DNA of 7,899 nucleotides from Saprospiraceae bacterium UBA7328 (GTDB taxonomy: Bacteria > Bacteroidota > Bacteroidia > Chitinophagales > Saprospiraceae): contig DKPS01000166.1 in assembly GCA_002471345.1 (NCBI GenBank), forward strand, positions 1 through 7,899, written 5' to 3'. Made by a program: the position numbers and the translations under genes. Shown here piece by piece: positions 5,667-7,899 of the stretch (positions are counted from its first letter, which is position 1; every line of letters begins with the position of its first letter). A model generated the notes under the pieces. That model was not told the origin of the DNA, searched no databases, and saw only the letters and a program-made list of their open reading frames with translations.

Positions 5667-7899
5667 ATGATGTCTTCTGAGAAATCCAATCATTCATCTC
5701 GCCAATTATCAGCCATTCTATTTGCAGATGTAGTCGGCTATACCGCTCTTATGCAAAAGGATGAAAGCGCAGCGACCGTTCAGCTCCGTCGATTTCAAAA
5801 TGAAATGGAAAAGATAGTGGCTGAATACAACGGTAGAATAGTGAATTTCTATGGAGATGGAGCTTTATGTACATTTAAAAGTCCTCTTGAGGCCATGCCC
5901 TGTGCAATCGAATTGCAGTCAGGCTTTCAAACTTCTCCTATTTTACCAGTTCGGATAGGTATACATAGTGGTACAGTAGTAACTGAAGGTGACAAAGTTT
6001 TTGGTGATAGTGTGAATGTTGCAAGCCGTATTGAGTCTATGGGCATCCCAGGAGCGATACTTGTATCCAAAAAAGTAAGAGATGAACTCAAAAATCAACC
6101 AGATATCCTACTTCCATCTTTAGGGCAATTTGAATTTAAAAATGTAGAGGAGCCAATAGAAGTATATGCACTTGCTAATGAAGGCTTTGCCATTCCTCGA
6201 AAAGAGGAAATACAAGGAAAATTCAAAACGAAGCCTGAAACCAAAAGAAAATGGTTATGGCCATTATCGTTCCTTATTATTGCCATCGCTGCATTAGGAA
6301 TATGGAAATTCAATGCTCCAGCGGGACTTGAATTAAGTGAGCATATCAATATAGAACCTGGAATAACTGTACCAAATGATGTCAAGGACAAAAGAGTAGC
6401 TGTAATGGTATTCGAAAATCTGACCATGAACCCATCAATGGACGCCTTTGGCAAGATGACATCTGATTGGATTACTAAAGGACTAATGGAAACCAGAAAA
6501 GTCAACATCATCAGTGGGGCCAACATCCAAAGTAAAATACAATTGGCTGGTGCAGGCCTTAGTAATGTGGAAAAATTTGCAGAAGCAACAGGAGTAGGCG
6601 TGATATTAGAAGGTCGGTACTATATTCAAGAAGGCAACTTGATCATTCATACTAATATAATTGATGCTGAGAAGGGAGAGGTGATTCATGCATTAGATCC
6701 CATAAGTGGTCCTAAAGAGAATATGCTAAATCTTCTGGAGCAACTCACACAAGATGTAATGGGATATTGGGCAGTTGAAAAAATAGAAAGATACCTCCAA
6801 AACCCTCCTAAATATGAAGCTTATAAAGTTTTAATGCAAGCCGAATTACACTTTTATACTGACCCTGAAGAATGCGAAAGACTGTTATTAAAAGCTTTTA
6901 CTTTGGATTCTACATTCTATATCCCTATGCTCAAATTGCTACCTCTTTATGGCAATATTGGAAATAGAGATCAGTACGCCCATGTATTAAGTTTTTTAGA
7001 GACGAAGAAGTCAAATTTCACCGAATGGGAAAAACTACGGTATGAAGCACAGACAGCAAGATTTGATTGTGATTTTGCTCAAGCTGCAGATTATGCTAAA
7101 AGAAGATTTGAGATGGATCCAAGTGACATCATTGCAACTAATAATGCTGCGGAAAATCACCTTATGAGGAATGATCCCTATCAAGCTTTGAGTATATTAA
7201 ATGATGTAGATTTACGACTCCGGGATATGGACATACTAGCTAGTAATAGAGAATTCTTTATAGCTTGTTCTCATTACATTTTAGGTGAATATGAGAAGGC
7301 TATTAAGGTCATAGACTCCTACCCTTTTGAAAAAATAAGAAGTACATACGCCAATCTATATTTAGGGTCAATAATAAGAAAAGGTGAATTGGATAAAATT
7401 GATATTGTTAAAGAAGAATTTTTAAAACGAGACTGTTTTACTAATAGAGGAGAAATGATTACAAATGGGGATCTTCTTTTAGTTATTTGCAACATTCTAG
7501 CTTCCATTGGACAAGATTCTTTATTAGAGACTTATGCTTCTCAATTGGAAAATTGGGCTATGTCTAATAAAACCCATTCAAATTTTGAGGACTTACTTAC
7601 TATGTCTCAATACTATCAAGGAGATTATAACAAAGCGCTAATTCAGTCTTTAAACATTGACAGTCAATTGTTTATGCCAGAATATTTGGGGTTTAAGGGA
7701 ATATGTTATGCTAAAATGAAGAATCGTGAAAAAGCAGAAATGGAAATTGAAAGAATCAAAGATCTAGAGGAAAACAGGCCCGTAACACTAGGTAGGAAAT
7801 ATTACAATATGGCCAGTATTCTTGTAGCTTTAGGAGATTCTGACAAAGCAATGGACTTATTGATTCAAGCACCTGAAAACTGTTTCCCTTATAATAAAG
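5667..7899 (+). CDS. Membrane class III nucleotidyl cyclase with TolB-like and TPR regions (partial)
   Basis: The frame is open from the ATG at 5667 to the right edge (744 codons), so the C-terminus is missing. Residues about 12-170 are a class III adenylate/guanylate cyclase domain making a cyclic nucleotide second messenger. Metal-binding aspartates are D21 (FADVVGYT) and D64 (YGDGA), and the transition-state residues are N117 and R121 (VNVASR). The residues that normally select the base are changed: N60 stands where Lys is usual and K110 where Asp (or Thr) is usual. A basic stretch (TKPETKRK) precedes a single transmembrane helix at about 196-213, which places the cyclase in the cytoplasm and the rest in the periplasm. 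Residues about 243-372 resemble the TolB N-terminal/FlgO-like domain (RVAVMVFENLT, then VGVILEGRYYIQEG). From about 375 onward the protein is helical with TPR-like units, for example 464-485 and 660-744. This order of parts is known in bacterial cyclases; the periplasmic portion probably senses or binds a partner. The second codon is also ATG, so the start may be 5670. Confidence 0.88.
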   Translation, partial: MMSSEKSNHSSRQLSAILFADVVGYTALMQKDESAATVQLRRFQNEMEKIVAEYNGRIVNFYGDGALCTFKSPLEAMPCAIELQSGFQTSPILPVRIGIHSGTVVTEGDKVFGDSVNVASRIESMGIPGAILVSKKVRDELKNQPDILLPSLGQFEFKNVEEPIEVYALANEGFAIPRKEEIQGKFKTKPETKRKWLWPLSFLIIAIAALGIWKFNAPAGLELSEHINIEPGITVPNDVKDKRVAVMVFENLTMNPSMDAFGKMTSDWITKGLMETRKVNIISGANIQSKIQLAGAGLSNVEKFAEATGVGVILEGRYYIQEGNLIIHTNIIDAEKGEVIHALDPISGPKENMLNLLEQLTQDVMGYWAVEKIERYLQNPPKYEAYKVLMQAELHFYTDPEECERLLLKAFTLDSTFYIPMLKLLPLYGNIGNRDQYAHVLSFLETKKSNFTEWEKLRYEAQTARFDCDFAQAADYAKRRFEMDPSDIIATNNAAENHLMRNDPYQALSILNDVDLRLRDMDILASNREFFIACSHYILGEYEKAIKVIDSYPFEKIRSTYANLYLGSIIRKGELDKIDIVKEEFLKRDCFTNRGEMITNGDLLLVICNILASIGQDSLLETYASQLENWAMSNKTHSNFEDLLTMSQYYQGDYNKALIQSLNIDSQLFMPEYLGFKGICYAKMKNREKAEMEIERIKDLEENRPVTLGRKYYNMASILVALGDSDKAMDLLIQAPENCFPYNK

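Noticed and set aside
6095..6526. 143-codon minus-strand open frame inside the cyclase gene.
   Set aside because: The plus strand carries clear cyclase and TolB-like coding here; the antisense frame has no recognisable features.

Overview
The window looks like a chromosomal stretch from a member of the Bacteroidota, most likely a marine Cytophagales-type bacterium. The reasons are low GC, genes without clear Shine-Dalgarno sequences, MKKLF-type signal peptides, an outer-membrane barrel ending in Phe, and the protein families themselves (a FemAB-like GNAT, a serine hydrolase with lipocalin-like tail domains, and a cyclase joined to a TolB-like domain and TPRs). The lineage is inferred from these traits, not from a marker gene.

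Layout from left to right: (1) the 3' end of a plus-strand membrane-protein gene that enters from the left (to 155). (2) A 240 bp convergent gap. (3) A minus-strand gene for an exported YceI-like protein with a C-terminal TPR segment (396-1364). (4) About 480 bp without an intact gene, whose right part still reads as the severed C-terminal portion of the next gene. (5) A minus-strand FemAB/BcsL-like acyltransferase-fold gene (1845-2861), apparently cut short by an in-frame TGA. (6) A minus-strand secreted class-C beta-lactamase-like serine hydrolase (2884-4527), whose stop is 22 bp upstream of the acyltransferase start. (7) A 286 bp gap. (8) A minus-strand outer-membrane beta-barrel protein (4814-5518). 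(9) A 148 bp divergent intergenic region. (10) A long plus-strand class III nucleotidyl cyclase gene (5667 to the right edge, incomplete) encoding cyclase, one transmembrane helix, a TolB-like domain and TPR-like helices.

The serine hydrolase and acyltransferase genes are probably co-transcribed. The barrel and cyclase genes are divergently arranged. Otherwise the genes do not form an obvious pathway; they are mostly envelope or secreted functions plus one signalling protein. I see no mobile element, CRISPR array, RNA gene or defence module. The most useful observations are the apparent nonsense mutation in the acyltransferase gene, the unusual residues at the base-recognition positions of the cyclase, and the YceI-TPR fusion.
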